Origin: Cephalopachus bancanus | Lineage: Eukaryota; Chordata; Mammalia; Primates; Tarsiidae | NCBI GenBank assembly: GCA_027257055.1 | Contig: JAPVLO010000232.1 | Span: 744,001 to 808,000, forward strand | Length of the DNA stretch: 64,000 nucleotides | Reading direction: 5' to 3' | Part shown: positions 23,514-37,365 of the stretch, piece after piece | Layout of the letters: each line of letters opens with the position of its first letter | Position numbering within the stretch: the first letter of the stretch is position 1 | Position numbers and translations under genes: made by a program | The notes under the pieces: model-generated | What the model was told of the DNA's origin: nothing | What the model saw: the letters and a program-made list of their open reading frames with translations, nothing else | The model's database searches: none

Positions 23514-23959
23514 CTGAGAGAAAAAAGAATGCAATGTGTGGCGAGGCTCATATTTGTTTGTTTCTAAACAGAGGCGATTCTGTCTTGTACCAAAGATGAG
23601 GAAACAGCAGACATCAAAGGCCTCTTGTTTTAAGAAGCTGGCTGTCGGGTCTTCAACTGAAAACTGAATCTCAGGCCCCCTTTATTTTGCAGATGTGAAC
23701 ACTCCAGAAAAAAAAAGATGCATTTAAGACACTACATGGTAAATTTAAAAGACCAAAAGGATAATTTAGGACAAGGAACATGAATTAGAGTTTAAAATGT
23801 CATCTGTATATATTCTGGTCCCAACATACATTATTTCTTAAAAATGCAATAACGACCTGCAATAACAGAATAGTATCAGCAATTCTCCACACAATAAAGA
23901 AAAAATATAATAATGAATACGGTGATTACAGTATTTTACACCTCTATACAGTGTTCTCA

Positions 23960-24260
23960 TTTATTTATTTGAGTCAGGGTCTCACTCTGTCGCCCAGGCT
24001 AGAGTGAAGTGGCACCACACCATCACGACTCACTGCAGCTTTGACCTTTGGGGATCAGGTGATCTTTCTGCCTCAGCCTCCTGAGTAGCTGGGATTACAG
24101 GTGCACATCACCATGCCTGGCTAATGATTTTAACTTTTTTTGTAGGGATGAGGGTTTGCTATGTTACCCAGACTGGTCTTGCACTCCTGGGCTCAAGGAT
24201 TCCTCCCTCCTTGGCCTCCCAAAGAGCTGGGATGGCAGATGTGAGCCACCACACCCAACC
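23960..24260 (-). mobile_element. Old Alu
   Basis: Reverse dimer from TTTGAGTCAGGGTCTCACTC to CCACCACACCCAACC. Confidence 0.9.
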
Positions 24261-24446
24261 AAGTAGTCATTTTTAATGCACTTTTCACTCCTCAGTTCAA
24301 AAGACCCAAGATTCAATTTGAGTTACGCCAATGAAACTCATGTTTACGGACAGGAGAGATGCCTTCCCCATAATTTTTCAATGAAAGAAAAAAGTGACTT
24401 GTCCAAAATGACAAAACAGCTGACAGTAGGGACAATTTGGAAAAGA

Positions 24447-24595
24447 GCTCAGTTAGGTGTGGTGGTTCACATCTGTAATCCCAGTACTTTGGGAGGCCAA
24501 GGTAGGAGATCACTTGAGGCCAGGCATTTAAGACCAGCCTGGGCAACATAGCGAGACTCCAGTTTTTAATGAAAAAATAAAAAACAAAATTAAAA
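24447..24595 (+). mobile_element. Alu left-monomer fragment
   Basis: AGCTCAGTTAGGTGTGGTGG to GAGACTCCAG, followed by an A-rich tail. Confidence 0.82.
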
Positions 24596-24798
24596 AAAGA
24601 GCTAAGTCAAAGAAAAATGGAAATCACTTGGCTTCCACAGAGAAAAGTATTGAAACAATCCAGGATCCAGAATTCTAGAAATTTTTTTCATGGTCACACT
24701 GGTAAATGTCAGAATTCCAGGTTTTGAATATTTAATTAAAAGCATAATGGAAAATTATTTGCTTTGACATAAATTTAATGACTCAAAAATAGAATGCA

Positions 24799-24876
24799 GG
24801 GCAACCTCCTCGGGTCATCTCCTGTTGTGGGAGCTTTTCTGTCCTCTTAATAAAATCCTGCTTTTTCAAAAAAAAA
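24799..24876 (+). mobile_element. Short processed insert, likely 3' end of an ERV transcript
   Basis: About 70 bases starting GGGCAACCTCCTCGGGTCAT, with AATAAA at 24849-24854, then TCCTGCTTTTTC and a poly(A) tract. It is flanked by a direct repeat, AAAATAGAATGCA, before 24799 and again at the end of the poly(A). The pattern GTGGGAGCTTTTCTGTCC..AATAAAATCCTGCT resembles the R region of class I ERV LTRs. It looks like a 5'-truncated L1-mobilised cDNA of a polyadenylated ERV RNA. Confidence 0.6.
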
Positions 24877-25109
24877 ATAGAATGCATATTTACCTTATCA
24901 GTTCTTATCAAAGAAGAGAGAAGAATTTCTTATCATCTTTGTGTGGACACACACACAACACACCAATCAATCCTCCCACAGGTGAAATGCATACAAAGAA
25001 TCAAAAGAAACTTCTCTGCAAACATTCCCTAGAGTTGAATTTAGAAATACTGACATAAAGCATACAAATTAGACAGTCTTTAACTTCAACGGAAAGATCA
25101 TTAACTCAC

Positions 25110-25171
25110 CAGCTGGGCAAAAGTTGTAACTTTTAGCCTCTTGAAAAGTTCATCTTTTCTGTATCTATAAT
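25110..25171 (-). CDS. CEP41: CEP41 exon 4
   Basis: The acceptor TTTTTCAG precedes 25171 and the donor GTGAGT follows 25110. The 62-base exon completes codon 49 (Asn) and encodes residues 50-69: YRYRKDELFKRLKVTTFAQL. Charged heptad-like content suggests a coiled coil. The phase joins exons 3 and 5 without a gap. Confidence 0.95.
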
Positions 25172-25479
25172 CTGAAAAACAGGATAGGTCAAATATTTAT
25201 CTAAATTTATTTTGCTTTCTTAGAGCTATTCTTTCCAGACATCTCAAGTTATTTATATGCTTTCACATTTGAGCCTTGCAATATCTAAAATCAGGTAGGG
25301 CAGGCGGTATTATCATCGCTTCCATTTTTTTCCCTTTGCTTTGTCATCAGGAAGCTTAAAGTGGAATTTATAAGCCACCTTTTTGTGTCAGCGACTTTAG
25401 CCCTTGCCTTGTTAGTCTGCTGTTTTCCTTTGCCTAGGCCGTCTGCATCTTGGCCATATTGTATTGCATTCATTTTTGT

Positions 25480-25600
25480 AAGCTGCCTCAAACCCTTTTC
25501 AGAACAAAGCAGGGAACAAACATCTCATTTTACAGATGAGGACAGAGACCCAGAGAAGAAGAGTTGTTTCAGGTCAAACAGCTGGCAGGACACTCACACT
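25480..25600 (-). repeat. MIR fragment
   Basis: CATTTTACAGATGAGGACAG followed by CCAGAGAAGAAGAGTTG and GTCAAACAGCTGGCAGG, the reverse-oriented MIR 3' half. Confidence 0.65.
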
Positions 25601-25787
25601 CCCCTTTTCTGACTCCAGCTTGAGAAGATGGCAGCTGCAGACACAGGCAGTACTTGCTGGGCACAGAGTTAGGAGGCGCCTGACCAGCTCTGGGGATGGT
25701 TTCTCCTCAGCTTGACTTCAGCAGAAACTAACCTACTCAGTGCTGAAAGATGAACTCGGTGGCACTGCGAGGTGAAGATGCTTAACA

Positions 25788-25866
25788 CCACTGAACTGCA
25801 CACTTAAAACGTGGTGAGTGTGGTGCATTTTATGTTGTGTGTTTCTGACAATTAAAAAACAATAAA
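25788..25866 (+). mobile_element. L1M 3'-end scrap, tentative
   Basis: GAACTGCACACTTAAAACGT and GGTGCATTTTATGTTG are typical of old L1 3' UTRs. The fragment ends in an A-rich stretch. Confidence 0.5.
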
Positions 25867-25869
25867 AGC

Positions 25870-28680
25870 CAACCTAAAGCATCAATATTTACTCAGTGCT
25901 ACCTTTACAGTTGAGATGAAAGTCTACATTTGTGTTAAGAATGCTCCATATCACAATAAACAATTGCTAAATGCAGAGGCTAATCACTTCATCTTGCATC
26001 CGTCCCATAGAGGCACGCTAAAGGTTAGCCTCCTGGAACTTCTCTGAAGACAACTGCCGATTCTGACCGGGCTTCAATGTTGACCTCTGCCCACCCCTAT
26101 CCTTCCTCCTCTTTTATAGTGGTTGGTGCCCAAGACTCCTTGAATACTGCCTCATTATTTCAAAATTATCAAAGGATAGTTGGATAATTGCTATGGCCTT
26201 CGCAGCATAAATGTCTCATAAACCAAGATTCCTGGCAACAAAGGAAAGGATTAAAGGTATTTAAGATTATTTACCTGGTGTTACTAATCATTTCCATGAA
26301 TTTTCCAAAAACCCAGCACAGACCGGATGGTGACTTTGGAAGATAACACAATCCTGGTTTACCAAACACCTTAAGACTCAGAGTTGGGAAACGACACTAT
26401 CTTAGAAACTAGCCTTTTGTAATACAGGAAGACTTTTTTCAAAAATAGGGAATTTCTAAAATGTTCAGTTCTAACATGTCTTAAAAAGAGCAATTTGGCT
26501 AGTAACAGACTGTTACTTCTAGAAAATTCTTAGAGATGCTTCTTCTAGATACAACAAAGTAGCAAACCTATATGCAATGGAACTTCTAAAACCTGCCAGG
26601 ATACAGGGGCTTTAAAAAGCACATCTGAACGACAACTGTGTTCCTCTCAACTGCTACCACCCTGCTCACCAAAAGCTACTTATGCAAATCAAAACAGCAA
26701 TAAATCAGTCAGTGGCAACTGCCAACAGCTTTCAAGTCACTTGCGTTGTGACATTTATCCATTGAAATTCTTTTGGTATGGTTACATAGTCTGAAGCACT
26801 TTTAAGTATAAAATGTGCACTTTAAAGTCTCCTTTAGCTAAGCAGAGATTACCTTAAACAAACAAACAAACAAACAAACAAAGACTGCTATACTCCAAGG
26901 CTTGGCATTTCTTCTGTTGCCTGCACAAGCACCAGAAGCCCCCTGCATATTTGAACCTGAACTCTACGTACCTGGTTCTGGTTTAGAAGGGCAGCCATCA
27001 GTGGGACTTTCTGACATTATTAGGCAGAGATAAAAGATCACACTGGATGTTTGCAGCTAAGTTTTAAATTTTGTAACAAGGGTGGCTTGGAAGGCTCTGT
27101 GAGTCCGTCCTCGCAAGAGCGAACAGAGCTTTAAGAATGGAGCTTCTGCCACTGGGGCTTCTCCCAAACTCTGTGTTGAGGACAAAGAATCCCAGCTTCA
27201 GATATGTTATCAAGGCCTGCTTCTCCAGTGAGTCTGGGGTCCAAGGCTGTGTCTCTCGAGTTACTGGAAGGACAGAGATCCGACTATCTAGGATGCTTCA
27301 CAGAGTCCAGCTAGTGTCATCCAACCACCAGAAACCAAGAATAGGCTTTGTAAACTGTCAATAGACACAGAGCGTCTATTTTCCCCAGGTAGAGTTGAAA
27401 GAATATTCAGATTACAAAGGATTTTGCATTTTCAGGGTTCTGTTGAAATGCGTTATTAGCAAAGGGAAGTTGGACTCATAGTGGAAGACAAATCAAAGGA
27501 AGTAACAGAACCAGGCTTGTGATTTCACAGCAAGACGCAGCATCTAAGGTAATCTGAGTGAAGTGATGCGTCTAGGGTGTCATGAGACAAGGGAACATTC
27601 TCCTCCCTTTCAACCCAAAAGATCACTCTCAACAGAAAATGGGGAAAGAGAAGGAAATACTTTCCAAAGTACAGATGTCAAACCAGAATCTAAAGTAATT
27701 CAGTCAGGGAATGGGCACTGAGTGTGTGAAACGGGGTGACAGGAACCTCCTGCTTGACCCAGAGGAGCCCACCACTCCTCCAGAGGAGAATGGACCAGTG
27801 TCTTCAGGGCTTCCTTCCAAGGACATTTCTTCTGAGAGGCAATCTCCATGCACAGCAGAGATATTAAAGAAACCACTTGTGCTTCTAAGAACTGTGTTAG
27901 ATGAGGCTTTACCCATCTGGGTGGAATGGGACCTTTTTATGGGACAAGTTTCTAGCGAGGACATGTGAGCTCACGCTCGGCTACAAATAGATGGGAGGTG
28001 GAAGAGGCGACAAGCCAACAAGCGGGCCAGTGGGACCCCGCCTGCCTCGGACGTGATGAGGAGAACGACAGGGACCACTGGTGAGTAGAGAGGCTCTTTC
28101 TCACAATCTGAAGATAAACATATATTTTATGTATATTTTATATATGCTTCTGATAATGTAAAGTGTGTAAGAAGAAGACAGGGTGCCCCGCATTACAGCT
28201 TTGAGTAAAAAAATCTGTAGCCGTGGTGCCTGAGTCAGCACAGAGCTGCCCCTGCTCCACATCTGCGTCTGGGGTTTCCCAGCACACGGCAATTCAAGAG
28301 GAACGTTTCATTTAAATTACAAAGTCTGCTGTGTGAAAAAAATATATTCTGGTGTGTTCTGGCTCTGTGATCTTCTCTTCCGAGTCCTCAGCTGGGACCC
28401 AGCAGAGCACCTCTTCACCGACTTCAGCTGAACACCCCCCAGCACTGGGTTCTCTTATTTAGCAAATCCACCTTAGAAACAGACATTCCTACTTCTTCTT
28501 TAATTCTGGCCTGGAAATGTACATTTTACACCAGTTTTGGACACAGAAAGAAAAGTTACGCTTTTGTGCAAGGGTAATGCACTCTGTGACTTATCTTTTG
28601 TAGGTTAACTTTTCAAAAGGATGTGGATGAAGTGTGATTTTTTAATTAAAAGAAAACAGACTGCAATGAAATGAGAATGC
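25870..28680. other. CEP41 intron 3, mostly unique
   Basis: No recognisable exon. A (AAAC)n tract lies at 26857-26884. Around 27.7-27.97 kb both strands are open for about 85 codons, but nothing resembles a known protein. Confidence 0.4.
26857..26884. repeat. (AAAC)n microsatellite
   Basis: About six to seven AAAC units. Confidence 0.92.
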
Positions 28681-28689
28681 ACAGCACTA

Positions 28690-28810
28690 AGGACAAGCTC
28701 CTTCTCATACCTCTAAGTCCTTCCTGAATACTCTCTAATTTATACTCACAAGAGGGTTATGAAGAGAGGTATGAGTACCCCTCTCCAGGTGCAAGGTGAG
28801 AAGACAGAAG
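28690..28810 (-). repeat. MIR-like fragment, tentative
   Basis: TACTCACAAGAGGGTTATGA and AGTACCCCTCTCCAGGTGCA follow the order of a degraded MIR core. Confidence 0.4.
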
Positions 28811-29120
28811 AGTACACACATTGAAGAGGGGCATGAAGACTGCAGTGTAATGAAGCTGGAAGCTTAGCCAGAGCTCGACCCACCACACCCCATCCACATT
28901 CCAACACCAGCATCTCCTACAGGATGTCAGTGGGGCAGGACTCAGGCCAACAGGCCACAGTCTTAGGGACTGGCCAGGATGCACCCAGCGTCTCCCATCC
29001 TGTGAGCACCTGTTGGGCTCTGCACATGAGTCAGCGGTAGAACATGGTTGCTGGTGACTAACCGACTTACAGAACAATCACCCAGTTCCATTTTCCCAAA
29101 CTGCCAACAGTGTTACTCAC

Positions 29121-29168
29121 TTTTTTTAATCTCTTCAAGCTTCTCTGTGTATTTAGTCATACTGTTCC
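29121..29168 (-). CDS. CEP41: CEP41 exon 3
   Basis: The acceptor TTTGTAG precedes 29168 and the donor GTGAGT follows 29121. This is the smallest coding exon (48 bases). It completes codon 33 (Gly), encodes residues 34-48 (NSMTKYTEKLEEIKK) and gives the first base of codon 49. It is too short to show up as an open frame and was found by matching the family. The coding end is a run of seven A bases directly against the donor. Confidence 0.94.
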
Positions 29169-29322
29169 CTACAAAGAAAACAAGGATTTTAGATATGCTT
29201 TAATGGAAGAAAATAAGGCACACTGTAAAAGCAGAATGGAGACAAAGTACTCCCTAAGCTCTCCTATCCTGTTCCTTTGGGATTCTGGACAGCAGGCAAA
29301 TGGGCCACACTAATAAAGAGAC

Positions 29323-29600
29323 TTTTGTTTTGTTTTCTTGAGTCTGAAGTCTCATTCCGTCACAATGCAGTGGCACACTCACAGCTAACGCAGCCTCAAC
29401 ATCCTGGGCTCAGGCAATCCTCCTGCCTCAGCAGCTGGGACTACAAGCGCATGCCACCACACCCAGCTAATTTTTTGATTTATTGTAGAGACGAGGTCTC
29501 GCCTAGCTGCCCAGGCTGGTCTCGAACTCATGGGCTCAGGCAATCCTCTCAACTCGGCCTCCCAAAGTGCTGGGATGAAGGCATGAGCCACTGCGTCTGG
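29323..29600 (-). mobile_element. Alu
   Basis: TTTTGTTTTCTTGAGTCTGA to GCCACTGCGTCTGG. It lies 150 bases upstream, on the gene strand, of CEP41 exon 3. Confidence 0.9.
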
Positions 29601-30299
29601 TCTGTCATTAGTCTTTTGGATAATCTAGCATTGTCAAAAGATAAGGAACAGAGAGAAATGTTTGGTCAAATGTGTAAGCTGGGATGTGTCCTCCTAAACA
29701 TGTAGAACTCCCTGCAACAGATGATCATTTTCTATCCAATTTGTTGTTTTGTTGATGTGAGTCAAGCCTTTCCCCCTCCCTTTATCCTCCCCTAAAATCT
29801 TTTTGTGGGGAATACATACAGAGAAGGAGCAAGAAAGAAGCCATGTTCTTTGAATGTCTACAATGTGCCTTTGTGGCCACCCAGGCAGCCCTTTCCTCCC
29901 CTTCTTTGTGGCTCCTCTTCTTTGTGGTCTTCCGCGACTCACACTCACGTTGCAACCTGAACTGGACAACATTGTCTGCCGCTGGTGTTCACCATGGGTG
30001 CAACTTGCTAAGAAGTAACAGCAGATCCCTCTTTGCAGAGAGCCCCAGCTTCATATTTCATAGTCTGGTTCTGCAATGCTAGCTACTATCCAAGGTGGTT
30101 TGGAGGTCTGCAAGCTTTAAAAATGGGCTAGGACCATTCTGGGTTCAGAATGAATTAAATTCTAGCTTTCAGGGGCTATTATTTCTACTGGATGTACTTC
30201 AATTTGATTCAATTCAGCACAGCAACTCTATTTGGCACCTAAAAGATATGGTAAAAGGTACACATTCAACATAATTTCTCATTTCTAAAACTGTGCTCC
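29601..30299. other. CEP41 intron 2, nothing recognised
   Basis: No coding exon or clear repeat. Confidence 0.4.
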
Positions 30300-30618
<319 letters not shown>

Positions 30619-31286
30619 CAAAACTGTGCTCCTAACTTTGTAAGCCTTGAGCAAATCTAGTCAGATTCAGTCCCAACTTCAGATAAAAGAAATGCATTCA
30701 ATTAATGGCATGGACTGACATTTTCAATAGCTATTCTAAACTTTTCTCCATGTTTGGGTCAGAAGCAGAGTAAGAAAATCCTTGCTCTGAATCCCAAAAT
30801 ACATTTTCAAAAAACAACTTACTTCATTTGTTATTATTAAATCTGTACCATGAATTTATGATGCAATAAAAATCCTAAGACACACGTTCTCTGTATCCAG
30901 GACCAGAAGGGGGGGATCCAATGCAGTCCTAGATCGAGACTGAGTTCTTCCAGAAGCTCAGAGAGAGATGAGAACAGTCAGGGCTATTCAGAAGGCCTGA
31001 GCCTCATCAAGAGAGACACTGAGTGAATACCAGAAGAGGCCCAGAGAGCATCAAAGTTCTCTTAGCATCCAAGAACAAGGCACAGTCTTTTCTGGGTTCT
31101 TCAGATGGCAATCAACCCAAGATGTGACAGATTTTCAGAGCAGAAACCACAATATTCTTGTAGACACACTTTTATTTCCCCCAACTCTCAACTCAGGCAT
31201 GGACTTGCCCGGCCAACACATGGGGGAAGAGGGCAAGTCAGTACACTGTTCAGCGTCCCACAATCTTATTCTTAAAATATTTTACA

Positions 31287-31588
31287 CAGGACAGGCATGG
31301 TGGTTCAAGCCTGTAATCCCAGCACTTTGGGAGGCCGAGGTGAGAGGACTATCCGAGTCCACAGGTTTGAGAACAGCCTGGGCAACTTGGTGAGACCTCA
31401 TCTCTATAATAAATCAAAGAATTAGCCGGCCATGGCGGTGCGTGCCTGTAGTTCCAGCTACTTGAAAGGCCAAAGCAGAAGGATCGCCTGAGCTCAGTGG
31501 GTCGATGCTGGGGTGGCCGTGAGCAAGCCACTGCACTCCAGCCTGAGCGACGGAGTGAGACTCCAACTCAAAACAACAACAAAACTTT
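31287..31588 (+). mobile_element. Alu
   Basis: GGACAGGCATGGTGGTTCAA to ACTCCAACTCAAAACAAC. Confidence 0.92.
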
Positions 31589-33353
<1,765 letters not shown>

Positions 33354-33617
33354 ACACATGCTTCTTTAATCTTTCTGTTATCTAGCAAAGGAGCCACTAA
33401 AAATGTTCACTGAATGAGATACATGATGAGTATTGAGTTATTTATATAATGAGTTCTTTAATAATGCAAATAATCACATCCCGATTTGGTTTGAGTTTTT
33501 GCACATCCATTTTCTTTAACTATGCACAATTTGACTCACAGACAGCACACATTATATATACTACATATTTCATGCATATTGTTTCAGGACTTAGCCAACT
33601 TAGAAATGTATCAGGTA

Positions 33618-34219
33618 GCCGGGCTCAGTGGCTCAGCCTGTAATCCCGTGTCTTTGGGAGGTTTGGATTGCCTGAGCCCGTGGGTTCGAGACCCGCCTGG
33701 GCAGGCGAGACCTCATCTCTACAATAAATCAAAAAATCAGCCGGGCGTGGTAGCGCATGCCTATAATTCTGGCTACTTGGTTTTTTTTTTTTTTTTGAGT
33801 TGGAGTCTCACTCTGTCGCCCAGACTGGAGTGCAATGGCCGGGGCAGTGGCCGCTCCCGGCCACCACAGCCTCGACCTGCTGGGCTCTGGCGATCCTTCC
33901 GCCTCAGCCTTCCAAGTAGCCAGAATTATAGGCATGCGCTACCACACCCAGCTGATTTTTGATTTATTGTAGAGATGAGGTCTCGCTGCCCAGGTGGGTC
34001 TCGAACCCGCGGGCTCAGGCAATCCACTCACCTCAGCCTCCCAAAGGCACGGGATTACAGGCTGAGCCACCGAGCCCGGCTCAGTTCTGGCTACTCGGAA
34101 GGCTGAGGCGGAAGGATCGCCGGAGCCCAGCAGGTCGAGGCTGCGGTGGCCAGGAGCAGCCACTGCACTCCAGTCTGGGCGACAGAGTGAGACTCCGACT
34201 CAAAAAAAAAAAAAAAAAA
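33618..34219 (+). mobile_element. Alu split by a second Alu
   Basis: Outer forward Alu in two parts, 33618-33778 and 34085-34219. It is flanked by AAATGTATCAGGT at both ends (33605 and about 34220). The left monomer is slightly shortened. Confidence 0.93.
33779..34084 (-). mobile_element. Alu inserted into an Alu
   Basis: Reverse Alu of the same subfamily with its target duplication TTCTGGCTACT at 33768-33778 and 34085-34095, both within outer Alu sequence. Confidence 0.93.
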
Positions 34220-36010
34220 AATGTATCAGGTGGCATTTAGCTCCCACTTTGTTTACAACTAAAGTTGCAAAAGAAGATATATAACAAAAGTTTACAATTA
34301 AAATCAAGAGAAAGAAACAACCCAACTGCATCAACAGCGCTCTGCAGAGACAGAGTGTAAGCCACTGAGTGACTCATTCATTCGATTTTTTCCAGTTTTC
34401 CTACAATTTGATATCATGGTTTTACTGAGCCAGTAAGAAAAGCAAGTGATTTTGAGCAGCAGTAATCTAAAGGGGGTAAGATTTATAAGGCACGAACTCC
34501 GTTGCTAAGAGACAAGTCCACAGCTTTATTTTTCTTCAATATTTCCTTCCTCTATGGAGAAGTTCTCTTGGCTCGGAGAAGCAGAAAGCGTGAAGAGAGG
34601 CACAGTGGTCCTTTGTTAACCTCAGTAAGTTTCACATGTGTAGAGTATTTCCTGGCTTGTAAAAGCCTTTCACATACATTTCTTTCTTTGACATAAACAG
34701 AATTAAATACTAAATAAGAATGAGGAGTGCTTTGTCTGCAATAAGTTTGAGTGCTCATGATCATGGCTATTAGGGAATATTTAGGACAAGTAAAGACTAA
34801 AGAAGAAAAGAGGAATGACTAGTTGATCTAGATATGATAAAAGGAAGGTGAATTTCTAAAAAAAAACAAAAATAAGCCTAGAAAAGACTTAGTAGAGAAA
34901 GTCTACAGAATTTCAAAAAGCTAAATGTGAACTTAGACTGAATACAGCTTGCAATAAGATGACAGCACAGCCCACAGAAGAGTGTTGGGGACTCAGAGGG
35001 AGAGCCCCACGGTTTGGAAAGTGTCTCTTCATCAGCCTGCTTGAGAACACACAAGAACCCTGTGGTGGAGATGGAACAAAATGCCGGCAGGGGTTTCATC
35101 AGAAGCGAAATCCATTCCCGGCACAGCCTGGCAAGCTGGGAAGCTGGTAAGATACACTCAGGCACCTATGGAACAAAAGACTGAAGTTCAAAACGGTCCG
35201 AGGTTTCTAGCTGGGGCTGCACATCAGTGTTCGAGTCTATATGATGATAGAGTCAGAAGTACAGAAACAAAAAATACTGTTCCCCCAGGAGGAAGACAGT
35301 AGTCTTTGAAGAGCTCAATAGAAGGGGGAAGGGAGGGCAAAGACGGGAAATATCCTGAAATTCTTGTGATTAATGCTGAATCGCTTATTGTTTGGGTCAG
35401 AAGAGATGAGAGACCCACTGAACTAGCCTAGAAATGAGGACTGCTCACACACACTGTTGCCTACAGCATGGCTCTGCCCACAGAGCTTAAACACACCGCA
35501 CATGGGGACTCTGTCCTCTTACTAGGGTTATGATCCCCACTGTGTTTTCTTAGCCAGGATCTCTCACCCTTTTCACCACAGGGCACACGTACAATGATCA
35601 TGTTGAACAAAATGCTGGGCTTGGGTTACCCCAGGCCCTGCTGGCTACTTAAGGGTCGACAGGACCCTTATCTCAGCTTGTGACACAAAGGCCAGGCACA
35701 ACAGGTGGAAAACTTCTCTGAATACACAGGGAGCTAAGTCACAAGAATTGCAAAGGAACACAGCATTAAAATAAAGTCTTTCACCGAAACTGACTTCAAA
35801 ATAATTTCTAAATTTGAAACAATAAAAAACAAACACTAGAATAAGATTTCTCTCCCACATTGACTTTAAAATACTTTGAGTTTTAAGCAGAGAAGCACAC
35901 TTTGGCCCTTCGAAAAGATTTACGAGTCTAGTTTGAAAGACTTCCTCCAGGAGGATGGAATAAATAAAGGTACTTTTCTCTACTTCTCCAGCTGAGTAAA
36001 ACAAAAACCC
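34220..36010. other. CEP41 intron 2, nothing recognised
   Basis: Unique-looking sequence without a supportable exon or repeat. Confidence 0.4.
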
Positions 36011-36080
36011 GGGACAACCCACGAGATGGGAGGAAGTATTTGCAAATCATACTTCTAACAAGAGTCTAGTATCCAGAATA

Positions 36081-36659
36081 TGAGGGGATGCCCCAAAACA
36101 GGAATTATCTTGTGGAGAGTGGGACCCTTGTGGTCCAGGCTTCCCCCACTAGGTGAGTGCTCCAGGGACCCATCAGCATCAGTGGACCAGCTAGCTAGTG
36201 TTGTCGTGAGAGGTTACATTCAGTTTCAGTGAATTTTTTTTTTGGCGAGTCTTTCAACATGTCTGCCCATTTCATGATGGGTGATTTATGAGCGCACCTG
36301 CCCAAACTGTATGAGTGTTCAGCAGTTTTTGACCAAAAATGACATGACTCCCGAGCACCACCCTCCCTATTCACCCCATCTCACCCTGAGTGACTTGTTT
36401 GTTTCACGGATGAGAAAAGTCCTCAAAGGGAAACGTTTTGTAGATATGGAAGAGGTGAAACAAAAACAGAAGCAGAAGCACTACAAGGCATCAAAATGGA
36501 CTAGTTCAAAAACTGTTTTGAGCAGTGGGAAAAGCGTTTCGATAGGTGTGTTGCATCAAACGGGGAGTACTTTGAAGGTGACTATAGTTTAAACATGTGA
36601 GAATAAATACACACTTTTAAATAAATAAATTAATGGCTTTTGGGGGGATCTCCCTCACA
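36081..36659 (+). mobile_element. Mariner-type DNA transposon, internally deleted
   Basis: A 579-base insert flanked by TA duplications (36079-36080 and 36660-36661) within L1. The terminal inverted repeats are TGAGGGGATGCCCCAAAA at the left and the complement of TTTTGGGGGGATCTCCCTCA at the right. It holds the C-terminal part of a mariner transposase. Confidence 0.88.
36281..36592 (+). pseudogene. Mariner transposase C-terminal remnant
   Basis: An open stretch of 103 codons starting at GTG. It contains CMSVQQFLTKN, then PPYSPHLTLSDLF and LKGKRF, corresponding to the PPYSPDLxPxDxF block of mariner transposases. The third catalytic Asp is the D of SDLF. The two upstream catalytic aspartates and the DNA-binding domain are missing, so this cannot be an active enzyme. 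Near the end, residues resembling the usual YFEGD-type terminus are degraded. Confidence 0.8.
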
Positions 36660-37365
36660 TATAGAAAAACTCTTATAACTCAACAAATAATAAGAAAAAT
36701 AACCCAACTTAAAAATGGGCAAATGATTCAAACAGACATTTCTCCAGAGGAGATATACAAATGCTCATAAGCACATAAAAAGGTGCTCAATGTTATTAGT
36801 CACTAGGAACATGCAAATCAAAACCACAATGAGATGCCACTTCACGCTCACAAAAATGGCCTTAATGAAAATGACAGACAATAATAGGCATTAGCAAGGC
36901 TGTGGAGAGGACAGAGCTCTCCCCATTGCAGGGTGAATGAAAGCAGTGTGACTGCTTTGGAAAACAGTCTGACAGATCCTTAAAACATTACACAGAGAGT
37001 TACCATATGTCCAGCATACAATTCCTAGGTGTACACCCACGAGAATCAAAAACACATGTTCACACAAAAATGTGTACACTGATGTTCATAACAGCACTGT
37101 GGCCAGAAGGTGAAAACACTCTAAATGTCCATCAACTGAAGAGCAGGTAAACAAAATGTGGATTAGCTATGCAACAGAATATTATTTGACAACAAAAAGG
37201 AAGGAAAGACACATGCTACAACATAAATGAATCTTGAAAACAATACACTAAGAAGCCAGACACAAAAGGCTGCATATTGTATGATTTCATTTATATGAAA
37301 TGTGCAGAATAGGCAAATCCATAGATGCAGAAAGTCGATTAGTGGTTATTCAAAAGAGTAAAGAT

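Larger units (their letters stand above)
36012..37365 (+). mobile_element. L1 ORF2/3' end, split by a mariner
   Basis: The left piece (to 36080) ends AGAGTCTAGTATCCAGAATA, and L1 resumes at 36662 with TAGAAAAACTCTTATAACTC. The right piece has GCAAATCAAAACCACAATGA and TACCCACGAGAATCAAA-type phrases of an old L1M. It is non-coding now. Confidence 0.85.

Noticed and set aside
27704..27968. Overlapping open frames of about 85 codons on both strands
   Set aside because: No family resemblance, no fitting splice phase with CEP41, and the mirrored frames suggest chance. Not reported as a gene.
36281..36592. Functional mariner transposase
   Set aside because: Only the C-terminal third is present and the first two catalytic aspartates are missing.
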